64,000 nt of DNA. It comes from an uncultured Collinsella sp. GTDB taxonomy: Bacteria > Actinomycetota > Coriobacteriia > Coriobacteriales > Coriobacteriaceae. The stretch covers positions 62,001 to 126,000 of the forward strand of contig UQIB01000001.1 of assembly GCA_900541015.1 (NCBI GenBank). The letters are read 5' to 3'. Below the pieces are notes generated by a model. It was given only the letters and a program-made list of their open reading frames with translations, was not told where the DNA came from and did not search any database. Positions 42,381 through 50,888 of the stretch are shown here, one piece after another (within the stretch, counting starts at the first letter, position 1; each line of letters begins with the position of its first letter). Position numbers and translations under genes: made by a program.

Positions 42381-42878
42381 ATGGCTAAAGATTCCAGCTT
42401 CGACGTCGTGTCCGAGGTCAACATGCAAGAGGTCGACAACGCCTTCCAGCAGACCACGCGCGAGATTTCCCAGCGCTATGACCTTAAGGATTCCGGCGCC
42501 ACGATCGAGCTTTCGAAGGGCGACAAGCTCTTTACGATCAACGCCCCGGCCGACTTTGTCTCCAAGCAGATTATCGACGTGCTGAGCTCCAAGCTCATCA
42601 AGCGCGGCATTGACCTCAAGGCTGTCTCGTGGGATGCTCCGCAGGCGGCATCGGGCGGTACCGTGCGCGTGCTCGGCCATATCGTCGAGGGTATCGACCA
42701 GGCGACCGCCAAGAAGATCAACAAGGACATCAAGGACCAAAAGCTCAAAGTCAAGGTGACCATCGAGGCCGACAAGCTGCGTGTTTCCTCTGCTTCGAAG
42801 GACGCGTTGCAGACCGTGATCCAGTTCCTGCGCGACCAGGACTACGGCCAGCCGCTGCAGTTCACCAACTACCGCTAA
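42381..42878 (+). CDS. YajQ-family nucleotide-binding protein
   Basis: YajQ (DUF520) proteins have two ferredoxin-like folds; some bind cyclic di-GMP or nucleotides. The 165-residue product opens with the conserved DSSFDVVSEVNMQEVDNAF and contains SQRYDLKDSGATIEL, and ends QDYGQPLQFTNYR. ATG at 42381, with AAAGGAAAC upstream. Function in this organism unknown. It lies between the rodZ-like gene and rimO in the same direction. Confidence 0.92.
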   Translation: MAKDSSFDVVSEVNMQEVDNAFQQTTREISQRYDLKDSGATIELSKGDKLFTINAPADFVSKQIIDVLSSKLIKRGIDLKAVSWDAPQAASGGTVRVLGHIVEGIDQATAKKINKDIKDQKLKVKVTIEADKLRVSSASKDALQTVIQFLRDQDYGQPLQFTNYR

Positions 42879-42905
42879 TATCAATCGAAAGGACTGCTCT
42901 CCAAC

Positions 42906-44255
42906 ATGGATACACCGTTGGGCTCCGTGCTCTACATCACCCTCGGGTGCGCTAAGAACGAGGTTGACACCGACCGCATGCGTTCTCTTTTGACCGCCGC
43001 GGGCTACGAGGAGGCATTCGACCCGCAGGATGCCGATATCGCCATCGTCAATACTTGCTCGTTCCTCGCCTCCGCAACGTCCGAGAGCATCGAGACCACG
43101 CTCGAGCTCGCCAACGAGGTTCAGGACGGCGTTCGTTCTTGCCCCATCGTCATGTGCGGCTGCGTGCCGTCGCGCTATGGCGATGACCTGCCTGACGAGC
43201 TGCCCGAGGTCGCTGCCTTTGTGAAGGCCGACGAGGAGGACGGCATCGTGGCGGTCATCGATGGCGTGCTGGGTGTCGAGCGTGAGATTGCAGCCTATAT
43301 CCCGCAGGTCAAACGTACCGTCGAGGGTGCTGTCGCCTACGTCAAGATTTCCGATGGCTGCAACCGCTTCTGCAGCTTCTGCATGATTCCCTACATCCGC
43401 GGCCGCTATCATTCGCGCAATTCCGAGAGCATCATCTCCGAGGTGCGCGACCTGGTTGCCGGCGGTGTGCGCGAGATCGTGCTGATCGGCCAGGACACGG
43501 GCATCTGGGGTACCGACTTTGCCGACGAGGACGTCGCCGATGGCTCGCCGCGCAATCTGGCGCAGCTGCTGCGTGCCGTCGCCGAGGCCGTGCGCCCGCA
43601 CAACGTCTGGGTCCGCGTGCTCTATCTGCAGCCCGAGGGCATGACTGACGAACTCATCGAGACGATTCGCGATACGCCCGAGGTGCTGCCCTATATCGAT
43701 ATCCCCGTGCAGCACTGCGACGCGCGCATCCTTAAGGCCATGCGTCGCTCCGGTTCGCGCCAGGAGCTCGAGGATCTGTTCCGCGACCTTCGCGAGCGCA
43801 TCCCCGGCATCGTGATTCGTTCCACGGCCATGGTCGGCTTCCCGACCGAGACCGACGACGAGTTCCGCGATCTTATCGACTTTATGGACACCGTCGGCTT
43901 TGACTACACGAGTGTCTTTGCCTACTCGCAGGAGGAGGGCAGCCTGGCCGCTAAGATGGAGGGTCAGGTCGACGAAGAGGTCAAGCTCGAGCGCGCCCAG
44001 GAGGCCATGGACCTGGCCGAGTCGCTCGGTTTTGCCGCCACCGCCGCACATGTGGGCGAGCGCGCCCAGGTAATCGTCGACGGTATCGAAGAGACCGAGG
44101 ATGGCGCCGAGCTGATCGGCCATGCCTGGTTCCAGGCGCCCGATTCCGATGGCGCGGTGCATCTGGACGCCAGCGAGGCGTCCGTGGGCGATATTCTGAC
44201 CGTCGAGTTTACCGATAGCTTCTGCTATGAGCTTATCGGTCATGTTGTGGAGTAG
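42906..44255 (+). CDS. rimO: Ribosomal protein S12 methylthiotransferase RimO
   Basis: RimO adds a methylthio group to the S12 aspartate (Asp88 in E. coli numbering). The N-terminal cluster motif TLGCAKNEVDTDRM (about 12-25) is diagnostic; SDGCNRFCSFCMIPYIRG (about 148-165) is the radical-SAM site; a TRAM domain ends the protein. Length 449 residues. It is 9 nt upstream of pgsA, a conserved rimO-pgsA-cinA-recA order. Confidence 0.95.
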   Translation: MDTPLGSVLYITLGCAKNEVDTDRMRSLLTAAGYEEAFDPQDADIAIVNTCSFLASATSESIETTLELANEVQDGVRSCPIVMCGCVPSRYGDDLPDELPEVAAFVKADEEDGIVAVIDGVLGVEREIAAYIPQVKRTVEGAVAYVKISDGCNRFCSFCMIPYIRGRYHSRNSESIISEVRDLVAGGVREIVLIGQDTGIWGTDFADEDVADGSPRNLAQLLRAVAEAVRPHNVWVRVLYLQPEGMTDELIETIRDTPEVLPYIDIPVQHCDARILKAMRRSGSRQELEDLFRDLRERIPGIVIRSTAMVGFPTETDDEFRDLIDFMDTVGFDYTSVFAYSQEEGSLAAKMEGQVDEEVKLERAQEAMDLAESLGFAATAAHVGERAQVIVDGIEETEDGAELIGHAWFQAPDSDGAVHLDASEASVGDILTVEFTDSFCYELIGHVVE

Positions 44256-44264
44256 GAGAGCGTC

Positions 44265-44903
44265 GTGGCTAACGAGAGTAATAAGGAACTGACGAGTGTC
44301 TGGACGCCCGCCAACATCGTGACGTGCGTTCGCATCGTCTTTATCCCGGTGTTCATGATTGTGTCGGCGCTTTCTCACACGAGTGTTGCCGGTACGGATT
44401 GGAGCATCTTCGACGGCCCGCTCGCCGCTGCTGCCTTCATTCTGTATGTGATCCTGTCGTGCACCGATAAGGTCGACGGTTATCTGGCGCGTTCGCGCAA
44501 CGAGATCACCGACTTCGGTAAGTTCTTGGACCCCATCGCCGATAAGCTGCTCGTGTTCTCGGCCCTGCTGCTGTTCTTGGATTTTGGCGCGGTGACCGTG
44601 TGGTCCGTGTTCATTATCCTGTTCCGTGAGCTTCTGGTGAGCGCCCTTCGCATGGTCGCGAGTGCGGCCGGTGTGGTCGTTGCGGCCGATAAGCTCGGCA
44701 AGTATAAGACGGCAACCACGATGGTCTCCATTTGCGGTTACCTGTGCGTTTTTGCTATGGCCGGCTTGCACCTTGGCCCGGTGGCGCTGACGCTCGGCAT
44801 CTACTCGGTGTCGCGCTTCCTGTACGCCGTTGCCGTTGTCCTGACCGTTATCTCGGGCGCCCAGTACTTCTGGAACTGCCGCAAGATCGTCTTTTCGGTC
44901 TAG
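44265..44903 (+). CDS. pgsA: CDP-diacylglycerol-glycerol-3-phosphate 3-phosphatidyltransferase
   Basis: PgsA makes phosphatidylglycerol phosphate in the membrane. The CDP-alcohol phosphotransferase signature DKVDGYLARSRNEITDFGKF...DPIAD is at about 67-92. Five or six hydrophobic helices follow the family pattern over 212 residues. GTG start at 44265 with AGGAGAG upstream. cinA and recA follow. Confidence 0.94.
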   Translation: MANESNKELTSVWTPANIVTCVRIVFIPVFMIVSALSHTSVAGTDWSIFDGPLAAAAFILYVILSCTDKVDGYLARSRNEITDFGKFLDPIADKLLVFSALLLFLDFGAVTVWSVFIILFRELLVSALRMVASAAGVVVAADKLGKYKTATTMVSICGYLCVFAMAGLHLGPVALTLGIYSVSRFLYAVAVVLTVISGAQYFWNCRKIVFSV

Positions 44904-44909
44904 GTCCTG

Positions 44910-45446
44910 GTGGGTATGACGGACTCTTTTGAGCAGATTTCCGCACATAACGAGGAGCTGGCGCGTGATATTGTCGAGCGCGCGAGCGCTCGGGGCGTGA
45001 CTGTTTCGACGGCTGAGTCGCTGACGGCGGGTATGATCGCCTCGACGATTGCCGATATCCCGGGCGCCTCGGCGGTGCTGCGTGGCGGTGCGGTGACCTA
45101 TTGCGATGAGATTAAGCATCGTGTTCTTGGTGTTGAGCAGGAGACGCTCGACCGCTATACCGCGGTGTCGCATCAGACCGCGCGCGAGATGGCGGTGGGT
45201 TCGCTGGAGCTGTACCAGAGCGATATTGCAGTGAGCGCAACGGGTTATGCCGGCCCCGGCGGTGGCACTGAGGACGATCCGGCGGGCACTTTCTATATTG
45301 GCTGGGCGCATCGTTCCGCCGATGGGGGCGTGCCGGTCGTGGACTCTGTGCGCTGCCACTATGAGGGTGACCGTTCGTGTGTTCGTGCCCATGCGGTCAC
45401 GGAGGCATTGGGTCGCATTGCCCTTGTGCTCAACTCTATGGAATAG
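44910..45446 (+). CDS. CinA C-terminal-domain nicotinamide-nucleotide amidase
   Basis: This domain deamidates NMN (PncC activity). The 178-residue product has AESLTAGMIASTIADIPGAS (about 36-55), the catalytic serine region, and ATGYAGPGGGTEDDPAGTFY. It lacks the N-terminal MoaB-like half of full CinA. I used the GTG at 44910 (AGG 5 nt upstream); ATG at 44916 is an alternative. Its position before recA explains the historic name competence-induced A. Confidence 0.92.
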   Translation: MGMTDSFEQISAHNEELARDIVERASARGVTVSTAESLTAGMIASTIADIPGASAVLRGGAVTYCDEIKHRVLGVEQETLDRYTAVSHQTAREMAVGSLELYQSDIAVSATGYAGPGGGTEDDPAGTFYIGWAHRSADGGVPVVDSVRCHYEGDRSCVRAHAVTEALGRIALVLNSME

Positions 45447-45451
45447 ACGTG

Positions 45452-45480
45452 TTTTAAGGGGCCTCCGAGCCCCTTAATTG
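45452..45480 (+). terminator. Hairpin terminator after cinA
   Basis: TTAAGGGGC and GCCCCTTAA pair around a 6-nt loop, 8 nt after the cinA stop, followed by only a short TT. Confidence 0.75.
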
Positions 45481-45552
45481 TGGAGATAGGGACCTTAGGC
45501 TCATTTGGCGTTTGTGCTGGTTGTAGATGTATTTTTGCCTGCCTTGTTCATA

Positions 45553-45612
45553 TTTGGTCCTTTGTGGTCAAGCATTTGGTCAGTGTTTGGTCGGCGTTTG
45601 GTTGGGTTTTGG
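45553..45612 (+). promoter_or_regulatory. Helically phased TTTGGTC repeats upstream of recA
   Basis: TTTGGTC or a close variant occurs at 45553, 45563 (TGTGGTC), 45575, 45586, 45597 (TTTGGTT) and 45608 (TTTTGG). The spacings are 10, 12, 11, 11 and 11 bp, about one helical turn each. The same motif at 11-bp spacing precedes comEA. Confidence 0.6.
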
Positions 45613-45644
45613 AAAGACCGCCTGCATATGATTGGCCTGAACGG

Positions 45645-45673
45645 TTGACCACGAACAGCCGTTCGTTTATTAT
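45645..45673 (+). promoter_or_regulatory. recA promoter with an internal LexA (SOS) box
   Basis: TTGACC (45645-45650) and TATTAT (45668-45673) are 17 nt apart. The LexA box CGAACAGCCGTTCG (45652-45665) fills the spacer and is a perfect match to the Gram-positive SOS consensus CGAAC-N4-GTTCG. LexA bound here would exclude RNA polymerase. Confidence 0.92.
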
Positions 45674-45703
45674 CGATGCAGGTTGTTAAGAGGAGGGCTA
45701 TTC

Positions 45704-46852
45704 ATGGCCAAGAATTCAGGTCCCGTACGTACCGTTCATGCTCGCACGACGGGTAAAGAGCGCGATGAGATGATCGCCACCACCAAGGCCGAGATCGAGA
45801 AGAAATTCGGCCAGGGTTCCATCATGAGGTACGGCGACGGTGGCCCCGAGCTCGAGGTCGAGGCCATCCCTACGGGTGCTCTGGCACTCGATGCCGCACT
45901 GGGTATCGGCGGCGTGCCGCGCGGCCGTATCGTCGAGATTTACGGTCCCGAGTCCTCCGGTAAGACGACGCTTTCGCTCGAGATCCTGGCCGAGGCCCAG
46001 GCAATGGGTGGCGTTGTGGCATTTATCGATGCCGAGCATGCGCTCGATCCCACGTATGCCGCGCGCATCGGCGTGGATATCGACGAGGTGCTCATTTCCC
46101 AGCCCGATACGGGTGAGCAGGCGCTCGAGATCGTTGACATGCTTGTGCGTTCCGGCGCCATCGATGCCATCGTTGTCGACTCCGTCGCCGCGCTGACCCC
46201 GCGTGCCGAGATCGAGGGAGAAATCGGCGACACTACGGTCGGTCTTCAGGCTCGCCTGATGAGCCAGGCGCTCCGCAAGCTCGCCGGCTCGCTGTCTAAG
46301 TCCAACACGACGTGCATCTTCATTAACCAGCTGCGTGAGAAGATCGGCGTCATGTTCGGCAACCCCGAGACTACGACGGGCGGCCGCGCCCTTAAGTTCT
46401 TCTCTTCGGTGCGTATCGACATTCGCCGTATCGACAGCATTAAGCTTAAGGACGAGGTTATCGGTAACCGCGTGCGCGCCAAGGTCGTTAAGAACAAGGT
46501 GGCAGCTCCGTTCCGTTCTGCTGAGTTCGACATCATGTACGGTACGGGCATCTCTAAGGAGGGCTCAATTCTGGACATGGCAGTCGAGTGCGGCATCTGC
46601 AAGAAGATGGGCTCCTGGTTTGCCTATGGCGAGGACAAGCTCGGCAACGGTCGCGAGGCCGCCAAGGCGTTCCTGCGCGAACACCCCGATTGCGCCGATG
46701 AGATTGAGCATAAGGTCCGCCTTGCCTGCGGACTTGAGTTTGATGACGATGCTCCGTCCGAGGTCGAGCTGACCGATCAGCCTGCGCCTGAGGAGTTTGA
46801 CGAGCTTTACGCCATCGATGGTTCCGCCATGCTCGATGATGACGACGAGTAG
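45704..46852 (+). CDS. recA: Recombinase RecA
   Basis: RecA drives homologous recombination, LexA self-cleavage and recombination of incoming DNA. Walker A GPESSGKTT is at about 80-88; other landmarks are FIDAEHALD, the L2 region NQLREKIGVMFGNPETTTGGRALKF (only its start quoted by position, about 207-230), and an acidic C-terminal tail. Length 382 residues. ATG at 45704 follows AGGAGGG; an upstream in-frame codon at 45683 is rejected. Controlled by a LexA box and possibly by phased upstream repeats. recX follows 11 nt downstream. Confidence 0.97.
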   Translation: MAKNSGPVRTVHARTTGKERDEMIATTKAEIEKKFGQGSIMRYGDGGPELEVEAIPTGALALDAALGIGGVPRGRIVEIYGPESSGKTTLSLEILAEAQAMGGVVAFIDAEHALDPTYAARIGVDIDEVLISQPDTGEQALEIVDMLVRSGAIDAIVVDSVAALTPRAEIEGEIGDTTVGLQARLMSQALRKLAGSLSKSNTTCIFINQLREKIGVMFGNPETTTGGRALKFFSSVRIDIRRIDSIKLKDEVIGNRVRAKVVKNKVAAPFRSAEFDIMYGTGISKEGSILDMAVECGICKKMGSWFAYGEDKLGNGREAAKAFLREHPDCADEIEHKVRLACGLEFDDDAPSEVELTDQPAPEEFDELYAIDGSAMLDDDDE

Positions 46853-46863
46853 CGGTTACGCTC

Positions 46864-47556
46864 ATGTCGTATACGGTGACCGAGGCCACGGTCGTCTTTC
46901 CCGATAAGAAGGCGGCCTCCTCGTTCTCGAGCGGGTATGCGTCCAAAAAGCCTTGCGCACATATCGATTGTGAGCTTGAGGGCGGTTTTGAGCGGTCCAT
47001 TTGGATTCCCGTGCGGGTCGCGCGGCTGTATGTCAAAAACCGCCCCGATCTTCCCTGTGATTGGGACAACTTCCGTGAGACGGTGCAGCTCATTGAGCGT
47101 AAATGTGCACTTACCATGGTGACCGAGATGTTATCGCGCCGCGACCATGCGACGGGTGAGGTCCGTGACAAGCTGGCTCGCTACGGCTTTCACCAGCCTG
47201 CGATCGATTTCGCCGTCGAGCGCGCCACCGAGTATCGCTTTTTAGACGAGAGCCGCTTTTGCTCGTACTTTATCGAGGAGCGCAAGCGGCGCGGTTGGGG
47301 ACAGCGCAAAATCGAGACCGAGCTCAAGCGCCGTCATGTCGTGCTCGATGACATTCCCGGTTATCCCGAGGATTATTTTGCCGTCGAAGACGATTTGGCG
47401 CGTGCGTCAGCCCTGCTCGCCAAGCGGCGTGTTCCAGAGACGCGCGGATTCGAAAAACTGGTTCGGTTTTTGATGGGCAAGGGCTTCTCGTATCACATCG
47501 CCGCCGACGCCGTTAAGGCACGTCTCGATGCCGAACGCGAGGAATGTGCGGTTTAG
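46864..47556 (+). CDS. recX: RecA regulator RecX
   Basis: RecX binds RecA filaments and limits their activity. The 230-residue product has three-helix RecX repeats, seen in REVRDKLARYGFH-like segments (about 97-120), YRFLDESRFCSYFIEER and RGWGQRKIETELKRR. An N-terminal region of about 85 residues precedes the repeats and is not conserved in short RecX proteins. The recA-recX order and 11-nt gap indicate one transcript. Confidence 0.9.
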   Translation: MSYTVTEATVVFPDKKAASSFSSGYASKKPCAHIDCELEGGFERSIWIPVRVARLYVKNRPDLPCDWDNFRETVQLIERKCALTMVTEMLSRRDHATGEVRDKLARYGFHQPAIDFAVERATEYRFLDESRFCSYFIEERKRRGWGQRKIETELKRRHVVLDDIPGYPEDYFAVEDDLARASALLAKRRVPETRGFEKLVRFLMGKGFSYHIAADAVKARLDAEREECAV

Positions 47557-47618
47557 GCGTATGCGTTTTGTGGCCCTGCCGTTCACCGTGTTTTAGCCGC
47601 CGTGCCGGGGCCATTTAT

Positions 47619-47647
47619 TTGACAGTTGTTGTGGTTCAACGTACGAT
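47619..47647 (+). promoter_or_regulatory. Promoter of rny
   Basis: TTGACA (47619-47624) and TACGAT (47642-47647) with a 17-nt spacer. The implied 5' leader of rny is about 160 nt. Confidence 0.75.
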
Positions 47648-47752
47648 AAACACTGTCATTTGCTTTGTGATATGTGCTCATCTGTGATGAGTTTGTTTAT
47701 ATGTTTATCTGTATCCGACCCGCATAAGCTGCGCCCATATTACTCAAATGTC

Positions 47753-47788
47753 GCGAGCCGTTCGTAAGGACGGTTCGCTTTGTTGTGT
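47753..47788 (+). promoter_or_regulatory. Attenuator-like hairpin in the rny leader
   Basis: GCGAGCCGT pairs with ACGGTTCGC (one G-U) around an 8-nt loop and is followed by TTTGTTGT, 26 nt before the rny ATG. It could be a partial terminator or a site where RNase Y cuts its own leader. Confidence 0.45.
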
Positions 47789-47813
47789 AACGAATCCATA
47801 AAAAGGAGTGAGC

Positions 47814-49364
47814 ATGCCTATCATCGCAGCGTTCGTTGGCATCGTTTTGGGTGCCATCGCCGCCATTGCCTACATGCGCACCGCCAAGCAGGGTAGTCTT
47901 CACGAGGCCGACGAAAAGATCCAGTCGGCACACGCACAGGCTGAGTCCCTGATCGGTGATGCTAAGCGTCAGGCCGAGACCCTCAAAAAAGAGGCTCTGC
48001 TCGAGGCTAAAGAGGAGATCATCAAGAACAAGCAGGCCGCCGAGGCCGAGGACAAGCAGCGTAAGAGTGAGATTCGTACGCTCGAGAACCGTGTGATGCA
48101 GCGCGAGGAGTCCCTTGATCGCCGAAACGACGCTCTCGACAAGCGTGAGCACCAGCTGTCTAGCCAGGCCGGTCAGGTCGAGAAGCGCTCCCGCGAGCTT
48201 GAGGAGCTCTGCGCCAAACAGACCTCCGAGCTCGAGCGTATCGCCGACCTGACCCGCGAGGACGCCCACAAGGAGCTCCTCGATAAGGTTCGCGGCGAGG
48301 TCACCCACGAGGCTGCCACGATCATTCGCGAGTCCGAGCAGCAGGTTCGCGCCGAGTGCCACAAGACCGCCCAGGAGATTCTGTCCCTGGCGATTCAGCG
48401 CTGCGCTGCCGACCACACTGCCGAGGTCACCGTTACCTCCGTGCATATTCCCTCTGATGACCTCAAGGGCCGTATCATCGGTCGCGAGGGTCGCAACATC
48501 CGGACCTTCGAGCAGGTTTCCGGCGTCAACCTCGTGATCGACGACACGCCCGAGACCGTTGTTCTTTCGAGCTTCGACCCGGTCCGTCGTGAGACCGCCC
48601 GTGTTGCCCTCGAGAACCTCATCGCCGACGGCCGCATTCACCCCGCCCGCATCGAGGAGATGTATCACAAGGCTGCCGACCTGGTTCAGCAGCGCGTGCG
48701 CGAGGCTGGCGAGCAGGCTGCCTTCGATACCGGCATCCACGATCTGCATCCCGAGATCGTCAAGACCCTTGGTGCCCTGCGCTACCGTACCTCGTTTGGC
48801 CAGAACGTTCTTCAGCACTCCCTCGAGGTCTCTGATCTGTGCGGCGTGATGGCTTCCGAGCTTGGCCTTGACGTTGTGACCGCCAAGCGCGCCGGCCTGC
48901 TGCACGACCTGGGCAAGGCAATCGACCACGACGTCGAGGGCCCGCATGCCGTCATCGGCGCCGAGCTTGCCCGCCGTTACGGCGAGAAGCCCGTTATCGT
49001 CCACGCTATCGAGGCTCACCATGCCGATGTCGACCCCAACACGGTGCTCGATGTCCTGGTACAGGCCGCCGATGCCGTCTCTGCCTCTCGCCCCGGTGCC
49101 CGTCGCGAGTCTGCCGAGAACTACATCAAGCGTCTTGAGAAGCTCGAGGAGATCGCCAACTCCCATGACGGTGTCGAGCGTACCTATGCCATGCAGGCTG
49201 GTCGTGAGGTCCACGTCATGGTTCAGCCGGACAAGATCTCCGATGCCCAGTCCACGGTCCTGGCTCACGATATCGCCCATCAGATCGAGGAAGAGATGGA
49301 GTATCCCGGTCAGGTGCGCGTCGTCGTGATTCGCGAGAGCCGCGCTGTCGATATCGCTAAATAA
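47814..49364 (+). CDS. rny: Ribonuclease Y
   Basis: RNase Y is the membrane-bound endonuclease that starts mRNA decay in many Gram-positives. It has an N-terminal membrane helix (about 2-20), a long charged coiled coil (about 25-190), a KH domain (HIPSDDLKGRIIGREGRNIR) and an HD domain (HSLEVSD, then LLHDLGKAIDHD). Length 516 residues. ATG at 47814 with AAAGGAG 5 nt upstream; the in-frame GTG at 47808 overlaps that site. It is directly followed by the GHKL ATPase gene. Confidence 0.95.
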   Translation: MPIIAAFVGIVLGAIAAIAYMRTAKQGSLHEADEKIQSAHAQAESLIGDAKRQAETLKKEALLEAKEEIIKNKQAAEAEDKQRKSEIRTLENRVMQREESLDRRNDALDKREHQLSSQAGQVEKRSRELEELCAKQTSELERIADLTREDAHKELLDKVRGEVTHEAATIIRESEQQVRAECHKTAQEILSLAIQRCAADHTAEVTVTSVHIPSDDLKGRIIGREGRNIRTFEQVSGVNLVIDDTPETVVLSSFDPVRRETARVALENLIADGRIHPARIEEMYHKAADLVQQRVREAGEQAAFDTGIHDLHPEIVKTLGALRYRTSFGQNVLQHSLEVSDLCGVMASELGLDVVTAKRAGLLHDLGKAIDHDVEGPHAVIGAELARRYGEKPVIVHAIEAHHADVDPNTVLDVLVQAADAVSASRPGARRESAENYIKRLEKLEEIANSHDGVERTYAMQAGREVHVMVQPDKISDAQSTVLAHDIAHQIEEEMEYPGQVRVVVIRESRAVDIAK

Positions 49365-49365
49365 C

Positions 49366-50451
49366 ATGAGCGACGCGAACGAGCTCATCTCATTTATCGC
49401 GTCGATGTCGGGGGAGGGCAACCTTCGCGTCGAGGAGAACCTTGGCGAGGGGTATGTCCGCCTCCGCGTTTCGGAGGCCGAGCGGCGCCAGGCAAAGCAC
49501 GACATTCAGCATGTCGAGGATATCGTCATCGAAATGCTCCGTAATGCCCGCGATGCCGGCGCCGACAAAGTCTATCTCGCCACGACCAAGGAAGATGGCG
49601 TCCGCACGCTTGTCTTTCTGGATAACGGTTCGGGCGTTCCGCAGGATATGCAAGAGCGAATCTTCGATGCCCGCGTTACCTCCAAGCTCGAGAGCATGAA
49701 GATGGACCGTTGGGGCGTTCACGGTCGTGGCATGGCATTGTTTTCGATCAAGCAGAACACCGACGATGCCCGTGTGGTCACGTCAGGTGTCGACCTTGGC
49801 TCGGCCTTTAAGGTGAGCGTTGCGGCCGATCGCCTCAGTGAGCGTGCCGATCAGTCCAGCTGGCCCCAGGCCGTCAAGGATGAGGACGGACGTTATGTCT
49901 GTGCTCGCGGCCCGCATAATATTATTCGCGCTGCTTGTGAGTTTGCGCTCGAGGAGTTGCGTGGTTGCGATGTCTATCTTGGTTCTCCGTCTGAGATTGC
50001 CGCGACCCTTTATGCTCAGGCGTCAAGTAGGCTCGATACGTCTCGTCTCCTGTTTATTGATGACGAGAGCGAGCTTCCGGTTGTCGACCGTTTAGGCCTT
50101 GCCTCTGATGCCGAGGACTTTATCCGTATTTGTTCGGGTTTGGGTCTTGAGATGTCCGAGCGCACGGCCCATCGCATTTTGGCAGGGCAGATTAAGCCCG
50201 TTCGCGGTGTGACCGCGCGTCTGCTGCGCGAGCGTGATTCGTCCTCGCATGCGCCGGCTCCTGTCGATCTCGCGAAGGATCGTCGCGGGCTACGTATTGC
50301 CAAGGATGACATGGCACAGTTTTCGCGTGCTGTGGAGCGCGACTTTAATGATCTTGCCGCCCGGTACTATCTCAACCTTTGCGGCGACCCAAAGATTCGT
50401 GTTTCGCGTGATCGAATCACTGTGACTTTCGATCTTGCCAAAGAGGAATAG
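49366..50451 (+). CDS. Stand-alone GHKL-fold ATPase of unknown role
   Basis: A 361-residue protein with a HSP90/MutL/histidine-kinase-type ATP site: N-box VIEMLRNARDAGADKVYL (about 54-71), G1 DNGSGVP (about 85-91) and G2 GVHGRGMALFSI (about 117-128). No histidine-kinase dimerisation domain or membrane segment is seen. The C-terminal part (about 190-361) has no domain I recognise. It lies 1 nt after rny and 74 nt before spoVS, the position held by ymdB in Bacillus. A role with RNase Y or SpoVS is inference. Confidence 0.75.
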   Translation: MSDANELISFIASMSGEGNLRVEENLGEGYVRLRVSEAERRQAKHDIQHVEDIVIEMLRNARDAGADKVYLATTKEDGVRTLVFLDNGSGVPQDMQERIFDARVTSKLESMKMDRWGVHGRGMALFSIKQNTDDARVVTSGVDLGSAFKVSVAADRLSERADQSSWPQAVKDEDGRYVCARGPHNIIRAACEFALEELRGCDVYLGSPSEIAATLYAQASSRLDTSRLLFIDDESELPVVDRLGLASDAEDFIRICSGLGLEMSERTAHRILAGQIKPVRGVTARLLRERDSSSHAPAPVDLAKDRRGLRIAKDDMAQFSRAVERDFNDLAARYYLNLCGDPKIRVSRDRITVTFDLAKEE

Positions 50452-50458
50452 TGCCTTT

Positions 50459-50474
50459 ACCGAGTCCACTCGGT
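50459..50474 (+). other. Small hairpin between the GHKL gene and spoVS
   Basis: ACCGAG-TCCA-CTCGGT, a perfect 6-bp hairpin without T-run, 8 nt after the GHKL gene stop. Confidence 0.4.
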
Positions 50475-50525
50475 ACGATACAGTTATTGCAGTTAAAACG
50501 TACTTTTAAACGCAGGAGTTTCTTC

Positions 50526-50843
50526 ATGGATTGCCTGAAGGTATCAAGCAAATCATCGCCCGCGTCCGTTGCCGGCGCCATCGCCGGCATGGTCAAGGAT
50601 GGTGTACCCGTCAACATCCAGTGTGTCGGCGCCGGTGCTGTCAACCAGGCCATTAAGGCCGTTGCCATCGCGCGCGGTTTTTTGATCCCAACTGGTTTTG
50701 ATATTTCCTGCGCGCCCGTGTTCTCCGACATCCTCATTAACGGGGAGTCGCGCACGGCCATCCGCCTTTCTATCTACGTTCACCAGATCAATCGAGCTGC
50801 TATGGATAACGTCGTCATGGATGATGTTAAGCCTGTGGCATAG
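50526..50843 (+). CDS. spoVS: Stage V sporulation protein S (SpoVS) family
   Basis: SpoVS is an Alba-related small protein, needed for coat and septation steps in Bacillus but widespread in non-spore formers. The 105-residue product begins with MDCLKVSSKSSPASVAGAIAG and contains VGAGAVNQAIKAVAIARGF. ATG at 50526 has GGAG about 7 nt upstream. It lies between rny and miaB, a conserved synteny in Gram-positives. Its C-terminal 15 residues extend past the usual end. Confidence 0.92.
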   Translation: MDCLKVSSKSSPASVAGAIAGMVKDGVPVNIQCVGAGAVNQAIKAVAIARGFLIPTGFDISCAPVFSDILINGESRTAIRLSIYVHQINRAAMDNVVMDDVKPVA

Positions 50844-50888
50844 CTTCTGCTTGCCTCGTTTCGCTCCCCAACGTTAGGACTTATGCAC

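Noticed and set aside
42351..45392. 1013-codon minus-strand open frame spanning yajQ, rimO, pgsA and cinA
   Set aside because: It is antisense to four well-supported genes and has His/Asp/Arg-rich nonsense composition.
45553..45612. Short repeated units upstream of recA taken as a CRISPR-like or simple repeat array
   Set aside because: Units are 7 bp with 3-5 bp between them, far too short for CRISPR; spacing matches the DNA helix instead.
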